Assembly (NCBI GenBank): GCA_905250125.1
Contig: CAJNOL010000239.1
Location: 1 to 64,000, forward strand
Reading direction: 5' to 3'
Length of the DNA stretch: 64,000 nt
Source: Rotaria sordida
Lineage: Eukaryota > Rotifera > Eurotatoria > Philodinida > Philodinidae
A program made the position numbers and the translations under genes. Positions 36,954 through 48,571 of this stretch are shown in pieces. The stretch's first letter is position 1. Each line of letters opens with the position of its first letter. The notes beneath the pieces were generated by a model. It worked only from the letters and a program-made list of their open reading frames with translations. It had not been told where the DNA came from and searched no databases.

Positions 36954-39294
36954 CTATTTATGATCAGCTAATTTGTGTATCCATTTTTTGACAAGCCAAC
37001 GCATTCGAATTATAGCAATAACCACTCGAACATAACATCGAAAACGAAATCGATAATCAAGATAACGTCGATGATATGGTTGTTTACGAATAAATTTCAT
37101 TCTATCATAATTATTTGAATGAGAATAAGAATTTGATCTTGTATCACCAGTTAAACGTCGAATTTCATTTAATGCATAAGTTTCTGTATCTTCATAACCA
37201 GTTAATAAAACAATTAAATAACGTTTTTGATATATTAAAGCTTTTCGATAATTTTCACAACGTATATATTTAAAATAAAATTTATTTGATGATGGTAGAT
37301 TTTTTATTTGTTTTAATTGTTCAAATTTATTTTTTAAATAATTTAATTGTTGTTTTGTTTGTTCAAGTTCATTAATTAATGAAAAATGATCTTCAGAAAA
37401 AAGTTTTCCTAATGCATCACGTTGATAATTGCACATATCATGAATTTCTTGTTCAAGTTGAATAGAATTTGGATGTTGACGTATTTGTATTAAACGACGT
37501 TCTTGTTCACAACGAAATATATCAGCAAGACATTTTATTAATTTATTACCTGTTTCTTTTGCATTTATATTAGCAATAAGTGAACGAAGAAATGAATTTT
37601 CTTCATGTAATTTTTGTAATGAATGTATAGAATCTTCTGTTCCACTAATATTTATACCATTTAATCGTAATGAAAGAAGTTCACTTAATGATAATACATG
37701 TACACCTAACAAAAAAATGAAATGACATAAATTTTTATATTGATTAAAATATTCGTATATATACACATTTATAGTACCACCATCTGTATTGTATAGAAAC
37801 ATTGAAGAGTTTCGTTTTTTAGACTCTCTCGACTTTGTTCGAAAGTAAAAAATGTCGAAAATCTAAGGTCTCTATGATCACGAATCTTGCTTTCAATTTT
37901 ACTGCTATGAATTGTATGACCAAAATTGAGTTTACCTAATTTTAACTAGTAGCTTATTTTGTTTGTTAAAGTAAGAAGTAATGTTCAGTTGGATAGATTT
38001 TTTTTTTCTTTACTAATATGAAAATTTGTAAATATGATATTTAGTGCGTGCTTGAACTCATCTTTTAAACAAAACCAGAATAATGTTATGAAAAATTTTG
38101 GTGATTAGTCTAAATTATAATATTTTAACTAGATTCATGTTTTTTTTAGTATTTGTTAACGTCTGAAATGAAATCTTTGACAATCTTGAAATATTGAATG
38201 TATACAATTGACTACTTCCAAGAAAATTTTATAAAAGCAAAAATTATTGTGAATTTAACATTTTAAAAAGAATGTATTTATGTTATCTGAAAATTTCATA
38301 ACATACTGCTCGGATTTAAGATTTCGACAAGAACAATATTTTATATTGAAAATTATTTATTTTCATTGTATAGTTAAAGTGATTTTCTTAATCTTCTACT
38401 TGTACTTAAAAGATATCTACAAAGATTTTCTTCTATACTGAAACAAAACACAATAATATTCTGATTTTGTTGTCGAAAAATTATTTGTATCTATCAAATA
38501 AATGATAATATGGTTTTCTCTTTATTTTTACATAATAGAAAAGTAAAAACTACAGTTTCTTGAGTGCATTTTTAATGTATCATTATATGACTATGATGAT
38601 AATGTACAAATATATATATATGTATCTTTTGAAAGGTTTCATCATTCTTATTTGTCTATTTATGCATAGTTTAGTTTATTAGAACTACATATTTCATTAT
38701 GCAATCAAAATTCGAGAATTAATAATTTATTAAATATAAATTTATTTTCATGAAATTTTCTTTTACCTTCAGTATGTAATTTATTGATAAGTCGTTTAAG
38801 TTCTTCACTATCAGTTGATTGTTGTAATAAGAATTGTCGACGTTCATCTTCATTACGATCAAATTCTTGAGCAAGACGTACTTGTTCACGAACTTTTTCA
38901 CCAATACTATGATCAAGACCAAGACTACTAGAACTTAAATTATGTAATTGTTGTTGTTGTTGTTGTTCAAATAAACGAGCTCGATATTCAGCAAATTGAG
39001 ATTCATATTCACGTTTCAATTGTATTTTTATTTCTAAATAAAAAAAAAAAAAAAAGAAAATTTTTGTTTATCTTATTTAATTTTATGCATTCTACAAAAT
39101 CATTTACCTGTTATTTTCTCTTTAAGTTCATGTTCATAATGAAGACGTATACGTTCTAGTTCAACTTCATGTTCAAATTGTAAGGTTTCACAACGTAATT
39201 TCCAATCTATTGGTGTTGTTCGTGGTGATATAGACATATTTTTTGTTGCTGTTTCAAATTGAGGCATTTGTTGTTGTCGACATGGTGAAGTCAT
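36954..39294 (-). CDS. Short pericentrin/AKAP9-like centrosomal protein with PACT domain
   Basis: Three exons (39294-39108, 39033-38767, 37705-36954) join in frame and give 401 residues. Exons 1 and 2 are charged, coiled-coil sequence (LQFEHEVELERIRLHYEHEL; YRARLFEQQQQQQLHN). Exon 3 starts a second coil and ends in the PACT domain: YIRCENYRKALIYQKRYLIV, LLTGYEDTE, and RFRFRCYVRVVIAIIRMRWL, then VKKW near the C-terminus. PACT targets pericentrin and AKAP450 to the centrosome or basal body and binds calmodulin. The family is usually a giant coiled-coil protein, so this is a very short member, or longer upstream exons were missed. The 1.06-kb intron 2 is empty of recognised elements. The gene is divergent from the Tctex gene. 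Confidence 0.85.
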
Positions 39295-39862
39295 TTGAGA
39301 AAAGAATTTTTTTCTAATGTAAAATGAAAAGAAATTATTGGTTGCCTTGACATTTCATGTTGGCTCATCATGGTGTACACCTACTTTTGTTCTATTAAAA
39401 TTTAATGTGGTTTTTTTTATCCTATTTTCTTTTCTCAGTTGTGTGCTTGCGTTCTTTCAACCAGTAAGTACGACAATCAAATATATATATGTTCTTTTGA
39501 GTAATCATTCGTTTTTCTTTTTCTTTTTTTTTTTTTCTTTTTCTCTTTTACCTGATTGTTTAACTGTTTCTTTCTTGTTCTTTCTGTTGCTGAGAAGATT
39601 CTGCATAACAACAAAAGACAAAATAAAAGGAATTCATTCTAGTTGCCAGATTTGAGACAATGTAAAAGAGTATAAATTTAATAAGGAAAAAAAAAAAGTG
39701 ATTGACAAGCAAAAAAAAAAGCATATACTCGTTTTAACTCCTATTATAATGTTTGCATGTTCAATTCTAAACGAAGAAACAGTGTTATAATTTCCAGTTG
39801 CCTTTTAATAATGACATTTTTTTCTAATAAATGTCGACAAAACGTCAATAATAATAACCAAG
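39295..39862. promoter_or_regulatory. Shared upstream region of divergent PACT and Tctex genes
   Basis: 568 bp between two start codons facing away from each other, so the promoters of both genes must lie here or overlap. It has long pyrimidine tracts (39510-39550) and no other gene. Joint control of two cilium/centrosome-type genes is an inference from position only. Confidence 0.45.
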
Positions 39863-40429
39863 ATGGAAACGAAACGTTCAACAACTCGTATGCTTCAACG
39901 TGTTGTAAATTTAACAAAACATGTTCATGATTTTCGATCATCTGTAAATGTAACAATTCCATCTTGGTATAATTATTCATATGCAAGTGTAGATTTTGAT
40001 CAAGTTCATGGAGTAAGTCCTATTACTATCAATCAAAATTTACAAACATCACCATATATTCCTGGTCCTTATCGAAAATTTGATTTTTCACGTGCACAAA
40101 AACTTCTTCAATTTGAATTTAATCGTCGATGTGCTGCTATATCAAAATTAATTCGATATGATACAAAATTATGTCGAGAACTTGTTCAAGATTTATCACA
40201 ACAATTACGTCGTATGACTAAACCTGATATATTAAATAGCACTCGATATAAAATTATTGTACTTGTTACTATTGTACAAACAATACCGGATCGACAACAA
40301 CATCAATCATTGACTATTGTATCAAGATGTTTATGGAATCATGAAACTGATGGATCAGTAACTCTACAAGCACCATTAGGATATGATATGCTTGCTATTG
40401 CAACTGTTTTTGCAGTTTATACAGACTAA
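39863..40429 (+). CDS. Tctex-type dynein light chain (DYNLT2-like)
   Basis: Intronless frame of 188 residues. The first 75 residues are basic and partly disordered. The Tctex1 domain follows with KFDFSRAQKLLQFEFNRRCA, YDTKLCRELVQDLSQQLRR, STRYKIIVLVTIVQT and the C-terminal strand pair SRCLWNHETDGSVTL and ATVFAVYTD, which end such proteins. Human TCTEX1D/DYNLT2 proteins have the same long N-terminal extension and act in ciliary dynein-2 or axonemal complexes. The ATG follows a T/A-rich leader; the in-frame Met at residue 10 is a less likely start. A strong match to the domain, but subfamily is inferred. Confidence 0.87.
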   Translation: METKRSTTRMLQRVVNLTKHVHDFRSSVNVTIPSWYNYSYASVDFDQVHGVSPITINQNLQTSPYIPGPYRKFDFSRAQKLLQFEFNRRCAAISKLIRYDTKLCRELVQDLSQQLRRMTKPDILNSTRYKIIVLVTIVQTIPDRQQHQSLTIVSRCLWNHETDGSVTLQAPLGYDMLAIATVFAVYTD

Positions 40430-41503
40430 CATTAAAAAAAAAGTTTTTTTTTTTTTCTTATTAAAAACAAAAAATAAGAATATTAAATATAAATTTTAAT
40501 AAAATCTTGACAAGAACAGAGCTCTCGATTAAGGAGGTCTTCTTGTCTCCTTTTCTCAAAAAAAAAAAATGCTTGACTTGCTCCTTTGGGCAAAAACTGG
40601 ACTTTGAAACACTATTTGCCTTTCACTAATAGTAAATCAAATAGAAATAAGCAGGCCCTAGAGGAAGAACGGTCTGATAGCAGATCGACTATTGTGAGAG
40701 GAACCAGGTTACGGTGAATTTCGCTCTTGCCTCCGCTCCCTCTCGATCATCACTTCTAGTACTCCAAGAATGAAAGCACTTTCTGCCGAAGTTTTTGTCC
40801 TTCACACCCCTAAAACATATCGACAACCTTCGATAAGAATATTATTCAATTCGACAATTTTAAATATTAATTAGTAGAAAAAACAACCTAGACATAATAT
40901 GAAAAACACATGATATCACAATACATATGAAATCAATTTCGTATAAATCATTTTTTATATGAATAACGAAATTTTTCATTTTTCTGCGTTGTTAATCAAT
41001 AACGAATGACGTACAGTTTTTCTCATTGACATATACAATAATGTTGATCGTATATAAATCATATTAAAATTAAGATCCAATACAAATATTTTTTTTTCTC
41101 ATCCTGAGTCGAATCTGATTCATGATCAGTTATAGAATGTATCATATAAATATACTTTTTTTTTTTTTTTATTCTTTTATCGAGATTGTATTTTCAATTT
41201 ATTTTTATATCAATGTAAGCCTATTTTATTGATCAGATAGAATAAAAAAAAAAAGAAATAGTCATCCCCTTTTTTAGATGCTTGTAATTGACAAATATCT
41301 TTAGTCTTTATATACTTCAGTCTTTTATTTCTTACTCTCTTTCGTTTTTTTTTTTTCACAGAATACAACGAACATCTGGTGCAATCGTTACAACGTGTCA
41401 TTGGTATCGGCTGCAAAGAATAAAAATAACGGAGCAAAAAAAGGCCAAGTAATAGCAATAAAAAATACTATTATTTAGACGATTTTGATCTGTATACTAA
41501 ACA
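40430..41503. other. Intergenic region holding a dispersed repeat
   Basis: About 1.07 kb between the Tctex gene and the RASEF-like gene. Apart from the repeat copy at 40719-40827 and poly-T tracts, no feature was recognised. The segment 40500-40800 is less AT-rich than its surroundings, so the repeat may be longer than the matched core. Confidence 0.4.
40719..40827 (-). repeat. Dispersed repeat, copy 2
   Basis: Read on the minus strand it matches 29643-29750, sharing GTTGTCGATAT-type start, GTGCTTTCATTCTTGGAGTA and AAGTGATGATCG. Matching seems to fade on both sides. No terminal repeats found. Confidence 0.7.
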
Positions 41504-44500
41504 ATGGGTGATACTGATGATATCAATGAAATCTTTCGAATAGTCGATTCAGATGGAAGTGGTTATCTTGATAAAGAAAAACTTCAACGTATATGTCCAC
41601 ATTTATCTTCATCTGAAATTGACATTATATTTAATGATCTTGATACTGATCATGATAATCGTATAAGTTTAAAAGAATTTACAAATGGTTTTAAAGAACT
41701 TATTAAACCAAATGATAATGAACGTTTATTACGTAAAAAAAAATTAATTAATTATGAAAATGTTATTGATAAAGATGAAGATGATTTAACAACAGAAGTA
41801 GCACAAACACAAATCAATGAAGTATTCAATAATCTATCATGGTATGAAAAAAAAAAACCCTAATCATTTTAAGACGATTTATTGACAAATACGATTATAA
41901 ATAGAACATTTTTTTTATACAAAGAAACTTTCTCATGAAGATAAGTCGTGATTAAAGTGTATATTGACATATTTACATAACAGAATATGCAAAAAAAAAA
42001 AATTGTTCTTCATACACTATTACAGAGTAGAATTAACACTTGTGTAATATATATTAGTAATCGTTTTTTCGTTTCTTGTGCTTCAAACTATAATTAACAT
42101 TAAATTATGTTCACCTGAGCGAAAATAAAAAAAGCCGAATAAAGCCGACTAGTTAATAGAGTATCGAATTGTTTGCATAAACGCTATTGTGTACGGAATT
42201 ATGTATATATTCACTGTAACACAAGAAGAAGAAGAAGAAGAAGAAGAGGAAGACAGAAGGAGGAGAAAAAGAAGAAGAAGAAGGAGAAAAATCAGTAGAC
42301 AGAAAAAATAATCGTAACGACAACGACACAGACAAACGAGTTGTGTTTTATTCCCATCAAATTACAAATTTTGCTTTTTTTTAAAATATTAACAATTTCG
42401 ATTGATTAAAAATTGTATGATGGATTTAATCGATACTAACGGTTTGACTCAAAATATTTTTTCCAAGTAAGTAAAGAAATGTATGTTTTTCTCAATTGAA
42501 TAGATTCTCTAAAGTAAAACAAGAAAAAAATAAGGCACCATTTGGTCGTAGTCATAAGAAGAGAGGACAAATAATTGTTCGAAATTTCGAACAAAATCAG
42601 TTAAATAGATAATCAACAAATTTGACATATGTTTTAAATAGACTTTTCAAAAGAAAAAACATGACTTCAGACGATGAGATTAGTAAACAAAAGATATTAT
42701 CATTAAATACATTTCTTCAACAAAGAAATTTATCTATTCAAATGATTAATAATTTTGATTTGTGAGTTGTAATTTATCGAAAATAAATCGAATTTATTTC
42801 AATTTTTTTTTATTTAGTCAAGAACAAATTTATGATTTTTATGAAACATTACGAAGTGGATCAAGTGAATCCATAGAACAGTTTCAATCAATTCTTGAAG
42901 TATTTGTTTGTGATATAATCAAATATCGTAAAGAAATTAGACGATTAGAAGATTCTTATAGACGGTAATTAATCAAATTAAAATATTTTCTAATTATATC
43001 TTTTATATAAATATATATAGAGAAAAAGAAATGAATGAAAAATATTTAAGACGTATTGAAGAAGATCAAGAACGTGATATGCATCAATTAGAAGTAAAAG
43101 TTCGTAAAGAAGTAAGAATTTTTATATAATCTTCGAATACAAAAAAAAAAAAAAAATTTCTTCTCAATAGGAAAAACAAAAGTTTGAATCTGAACGAGAA
43201 TTAATTCAACAACGTGCAAGCAAAAAATTAACTGAGCTACAAGGAAATCTTCAACGTTTACAAGCTGTATGTTCTTTTTTTTTTGTGTTTTTGTTTTGTC
43301 TCCTTAAGAAAAAAAAAACAATATTTGTTTTTTGATTTATTTAGATTGAACAATGTTATATTGATCGTCAATCAAGTGAAGATTCATCAATTGTTTTATT
43401 ACGTGAAGAAATTTCTAAATTAACACAAGAAAATCAAACACTTAATTCATCATTAAATGATTCATTAACTACAGTTGCAATATTAAGAAGTGATTTACAA
43501 TCATTGAAAACTCAATTAAATGAACATCAAACAATGCTTTTACAGTATGAAAATATTCTCTCACAGATAAATAAAAAAAAGAACAAAGTTAAAGAAATCA
43601 AACTACGTATATTGCTGATATTAGATCACCAATAGTGAACAATAAAAATGAAGAAAATCGTTCAATTTCGCTGGGAGAAAAAGCAGAAATTTTTCAAAAC
43701 TGGAGATCATCCTCCACTCGAGACGCTCCTACGCACGTCCTCTAAGTACATCAAAATACTTTACAAATATCGATTTGATTTCTTTGAATTTATTTTTACA
43801 ATTTTTTTAATATAGGCAAAAATGAATTTTGCAGTAAAGTTGGAAATGCCACAATAATAACAAAAAGAATGAGATTAGAAGCAATAGCATATGAGTCAAA
43901 GTGTACATTAAGTATAACCAGTAGATTAATATTTAACTACAATCGAATAAAACAGAAAAGTTATGATAAGTCACACTTGATCATTCTACATAGACATGAA
44001 AATAGGAATATCAAACACATATACCTATTTTTCGGAAAGTGCTTAAGGGGACCCCCCCCCCTTTCCGGCGTTTTTAAGAAACGGCCGAACGAAAATTCCT
44101 GAAACTTGTAGGGTAGATAGACCTCGAGTAGTAGAGCAAAAGTTGTCATAGATACAAATTTGCCAGACGTCATCTTCATGGACTTCCAGAGACCCCAAGG
44201 TCAAAAACTTGCAAAAAGTTTTCCCCCCCGTAAATCCACAGATTTCATCCGTTTGAGCTGAAATTTTTACTGTGGGTAGACGGACCCAATCGGGGTGGGC
44301 TTTTTTTTTTTTCAAAAATTCCAAATACTTCAGGCTGGAGAACCAAAATACTGAGCAGTTTACAAAATCTCTAGGTTTTTTGGATCCTAAAAATTTTGCG
44401 AAGCCTGCCAAACTTGATTGGTAGAAGGTATCCAAAAAAAAAAAACGCCCAACCCAAATCACTTGAAGTCTCACCAAAACAATTTTCAGCCCGATCGGAC

Positions 44501-47500
44501 TTGAAATGGCGAAGAAAAAGGGGGAAAACTTCATTTTTCTGCTGAAAAAACTGATCTTGAGAAAAACGCAAAGAAATTTGTGTTTTTTGGTTTTTTCAGC
44601 ATATTTTGTGATTTTTTTCGAATTTTTTATATATAAGATGTGGTTTTTCAGTTCTCAAAGTGTACTCAATGCATATAGGGCATTTAAATCTATATACTAA
44701 TCACAAAAAATGAAAAATGAAAAATGTGAAAATTTTGAGTCGGGAAAGGGGGGGGGGTCCCCTTAAGCTACAGTATTCAGGTTTGGGGTATAACATCGAT
44801 ACATGATCTATTCTCTAAAGGTGAACTAGAGCAATTACTCAAATTTAGACAATGAATTAACCCTAAAATAAAGATTCTATAGCCAAAATTTAGATGGTGC
44901 AGACAACATACCATTCGGTATTGAAAAAAAAAAATATTCATTTTCATATAACCTCTCAATATCGATGAAAACAGATACAAGTCAGTTTCATCTATTTTTA
45001 AAATAAATAAAATGATATTCATGATTTTGTAATGTTCTGAGGTATCTATTCCATATATAGTTTAATTTCTTAAATTCCATTTTGTCTGAAAGAAATTAAA
45101 TTGTAATAAAAAAAAAATAAATATTTTATTTAGAGAAAAACAAGTATCATCAAATAATTATCATGAAAAAGAATCATTACAATCAAATGTTCGTCAACTT
45201 GTGTATGTACAATAAATAATAATTATATTTAATATTTTACTATTTTTTTTTTTTATAGAGAAGTTAATAAAAAACTTCGTGATGAAAATGATGCATTACG
45301 TGTTATGATCGAATCAAACAAAGCCAACGTTTCTTCTGATGTTCGTATTTCATTGAAATATTTTTACAAGAAAATAAAAAAGATTATTTGTTTTTTTTTG
45401 GTTATTATTATAGATTCATCCAACATCAAAACGAATGTCTCGAAGTGGATCAATTCTTGAAACTTATTGGCATAATCATCATCCAAAAATTGATTGGTAT
45501 GTTCATATATCATACAATTTATCTATCAGAAAAAAAAAACATTGACTTTTGTAAGAATTATCCATAGATGTCGATGTTCAAATGTACTATAATTTTTATA
45601 GAGCGAAAAATTATAAGTATTTTTTATCTACTTCTATTGTTTGAATAAGTTTAAATTGAAAGGCATATCTCGAAGTGTAGCTTGTATGTTAAAGATTGAT
45701 CTAGTCTTATACTTATCGATCATTTTAATTGATTTTTAATCAGACTAAATTGTAGAATGATATAAAAGATATTTTTTGATATTTATTAAATTTTTCTTTA
45801 TATAAATTAGTACATCATCATCATATACATCAACAGCTCAACAACAATCTCATCTTGGAAAACTTGATTCATTCGATATCGAATCAACTGATGAATTAGG
45901 TATAAATGGAAACAGATCTTTATCTAAATCCAAATTAGATGTTGCTGATATTTCATTACAAAAAAATTCACCAGCAACAACAATTTTATTTTCTTCTAAT
46001 AACGCTCGTAGACACAATACTATGAATGGTTTGTTTTTTGCATGTGAATATGGTATCGAAAAATGTCTCTGTGATTTAATGGGAAAGCAAAAAGCCTTCT
46101 TGTATTCTTCAAGCTTTAGCCTAATTAAATTTTGATATACATTTATATGTATCATGATAATCAATGATTGTTTGTTTTCTTTTTTGTGTTTTTGATTTAA
46201 ATAGATAGTGGTTTATCATTAACAACTGTACGTGATGCAACTGAACTTGAATCAGATCGTGATGAACAAGCTAATAAACAATCATTAAAAAATTCCAAAT
46301 CATATCGACCAACGTCAATGAAACGAAATAAAGATGATACTGATTCTGATGAACTTTTCGATGCGGTATATTCGATTGTTGACTTCTATCAAAAAGAATA
46401 AATAAATAAATTCTTGAATTTTAATAGAAAGCAATGGACCGTAATAATTCGAAACGATGGTCTCAACAACGATCATTAAAACGAACATCTGGTAATGAAA
46501 ATTCATTATCAAAACATCTAATCAATTCATCATCATCACTACTTAATCAAACACCTACAAGAAAACATAGCGGAGCAACAGTAACTGATATTCAAAAAGA
46601 GCAAACAACATCAAACCATCCATTTGAGTAAATAAATAAAATCCTTTTATTGTTTTTTTTTTCATAATCTTTTTCTTTTTGTGGAACACAATCTAAAAGA
46701 AGTATTGAAATATACATAGTGTCTCATAAGTTCTAGGCCTCAATGAAAAATAGTTTATATGTAAACAAAGGGTAATTCTTGTGCAACTGTATCTATGTGA
46801 GCTTTTGATACTTAGGACGATATTACCTTTTTTAATAACACTGATATAAACAGAAGAAACATGATAATTAAAATTTCGAAATCGACTAGTATTTTTTTTG
46901 TAAGAAGTTTTCATGAACTATGAATTCATCATATGTAACGTAACACTATTATACAAAACGATACGTTGTATCTAGGATATGAGTGTGGCTATTCTCTGTA
47001 CCCACACCCAAATTATCATGTTTCTTCTGTTTATATGACTATTATTAAAAGAGATAATGTCATTTATACCATTGTTCTAAGTACTCAAAGCTCATATAGA
47101 TATAGTTGGATAGCGATCACTCTTCGTCGACAAATAAATTCATTTTCGTTGAGGCCTAGAATTCATGGGACACCGTCTAGAAGAAGAAATTAGGAATCTC
47201 CCCGTTCCTCAGACTATGACAGACATTGTTAATATATGATCACAGAGTGTATATCAATAACGTCTCGTTCTAATATATGAACTACTTTCTTACTGCACTG
47301 CTTGAAGATTAAGTAAAAGGATAGTTAAGAAATGTATTCCAAAATAGATAGAATAAAACAATCTTTCTGTGATTAGCAATAGCATCAACATCGCGTTTCA
47401 CATTTTAGTTCTCCGCAGAGATCCGTTAAGAGGTTTCTTTTTCTTTTTTATTTAGTCGTATGTATAAAGTCGTTTTTTGTGGTGATGCTGCTGTTGGTAA

Positions 47501-48248
47501 AAGTACATTAATAATGCGTTTATGTAAAGGAAAATTTATTTCAAATATAAATTCTACATTGGGTGTTGATTTTCAAAATAAACAACTTGAAATAGATTCA
47601 AAACGTATTGCTATACAATTATGGGATACAGCTGGACAAGAGAGGTAAAGAAATAAAAAAATGTTTACTTTTATATTGAATACTATTTTCATTTTTAAAG
47701 ATTTCGAAGTATTGCAAAATCTTATTTTCGTCGATGTGATGGTGTTATACTTGTTTATGATTCAACATATGAACGATCATTTTTAAATGTTCGAGAATGG
47801 ATTGATACAATAGCAGAGTCAACATCAAAAAAAGTTTCAGTTATGATTGTTGCAAATAAAATTGATTTAAGAGATCAAATGCGTGCAGAAGGAAAAAAAG
47901 TTGTTGAATATGATGATGGAACAAAATTAGCTAAAGTTCGTTTTTCATCAATATAAATATCAATAAGATTTTGAAATTTTTTTTTTTTTCTTTCTCTAGG
48001 AATATAAAGCATTATTTATTGAAACAAGTGCAAAAGATGGTACTAATTCAGATGAAGTACTTATTGAATTAGCTCGGTATGTATTCAATATTTATTTTAT
48101 CGAAAACATTTTTAAAAAAAAACCTACAATTTTGTGTCTTTTTTACAGAGACATGCAATGTAATGAAGATTTAGAACGTTATCGTACATCTGGAGTTGAT
48201 TTAGATAAAACAACGAAAAAATCAGCATGTTGTGGTAGTCGATCTTAA
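41504..48248 (+). CDS. RASEF: RASEF/Rab45-like large Rab GTPase (EF-hands, coiled coil, Rab domain)
   Basis: The first exon encodes two EF-hands ([12 protein letters not shown] and [12 protein letters not shown]). Later exons encode FYETLRSG, a coiled coil (42818-45340, [19 protein letters not shown]) and a Ser-rich linker (45414-46627). The C-terminal Rab domain (47456-48248) has the P-loop [21 protein letters not shown] and ETSAK. It ends in [10 protein letters not shown], a double-cysteine tail suited to prenylation. Joining 41504-41841 to 42684 and fourteen later exons gives 2364 nt, 787 residues, all in phase. The first junction uses a weak acceptor. An alternative is that the Rab part starts at ATG 42417 or 42661 and the EF-hand exon is a separate or alternative 5' end. 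The family links Ca2+ to membrane traffic on microtubules. Two introns hold transposon-like elements. Confidence 0.85.
42180..42300. repeat. Purine-rich (GAA)n-type tract in RASEF intron 1
   Basis: About 42223-42292 is an imperfect GAA/GGA repeat on the plus strand, with only purines for long runs. It lies in the long first intron of the large-Rab gene. It produces spurious serine/phenylalanine frames on the other strand. Confidence 0.8.
42417..42612 (+). other. Possible alternative first exon(s) of the RASEF-like gene
   Basis: ATG at 42417 opens [16 protein letters not shown] followed by a strong donor GTAAGTAAAG at 42475. Splicing to the acceptor AAATAG at about 42641 continues in frame into [17 protein letters not shown] and the coiled-coil exons. 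Splicing to the nearer acceptor before 42505 instead gives a short frame that stops at TAA 42612. This would make a Rab isoform without EF-hands. Confidence 0.4.
44043..44766. mobile_element. TTAA-flanked non-autonomous transposon (piggyBac-like) in RASEF intron
   Basis: Body 44047-44762 (716 bp) between TTAA at 44043-44046 and TTAA at 44763-44766. Terminal inverted repeats of about 20 bp: GGGGACCCCCCCCCCTTTCC at the left, and the exact complement at the right. TTAA target duplication is the mark of piggyBac-type elements. The inside is less AT-rich than the host DNA, and its open frames on both strands have no transposase features. It sits in the 1.59-kb intron between exons ending 43544 and starting 45134, where the RASEF frame continues normally. 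Confidence 0.82.
46719..47174. mobile_element. Foldback element in RASEF intron
   Basis: Arms 46719-46873 and 47011-47174 are diverged reverse complements. Outer ends read GTGTCTCATAAGTTCTAGGCC and, reversed, GGTGTCCCATGAATTCTAGG. Inner blocks include AACAGAAGAAACATGATAAT and its exact complement. The spacer is about 137 bp. No coding potential beyond chance frames within the arms. It accounts for over half of the 828-bp intron before the Rab-domain exons. Confidence 0.75.
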
Positions 48249-48571
48249 GCAAAAAAAAAAGATATTTTACTCGTCATTCTATTTTTCTTTTTTGTTTTGG
48301 ATATATATCTATCTATGTGAATTGTTTTTTTTTTTTTAATTAAATGACAGAGTTGAATTATTTTATTTTGTTATATATTTAAGTATTAGATTGGAACAAG
48401 TGTACTGTATTATCTTGGCTTTTTTTTTTCTTTCGAACAGTTTTACTTTTCAGTTGTATATACATACGTTATTTTTTTTTTTGTTAAATTCTACGTTAAT
48501 TCCTCGAAATTGTGTTTGTTATTATTCATTTTTCTTTTTCTTTTTTTTTTGTCATGAAATACATATGATGA
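48249..48571. other. Convergent 3' ends of RASEF and calmodulin-like genes
   Basis: 323 bp between two stop codons on opposite strands. T-rich; the two 3' UTRs probably lie close together or overlap. The plus-strand frame at 48391-48603 is a shadow over the last calmodulin-like exon. Confidence 0.45.

Noticed and set aside
39338..39655. 105-codon plus-strand frame
   Set aside because: Lies in the divergent promoter and is made of Phe/Ser runs from pyrimidine tracts.
42153..42335. Minus-strand Ser/Phe-rich frame
   Set aside because: Antisense reading of the GAA-type repeat.
44043..44571. Two long minus-strand frames inside the TTAA element
   Set aside because: No transposase motifs; less AT-rich DNA gives longer frames by chance.
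46693..47193. Two frames of 73-75 codons with similar peptides on opposite strands
   Set aside because: They are the two arms of the foldback element; the similarity comes from the inverted repeat, not from coding.
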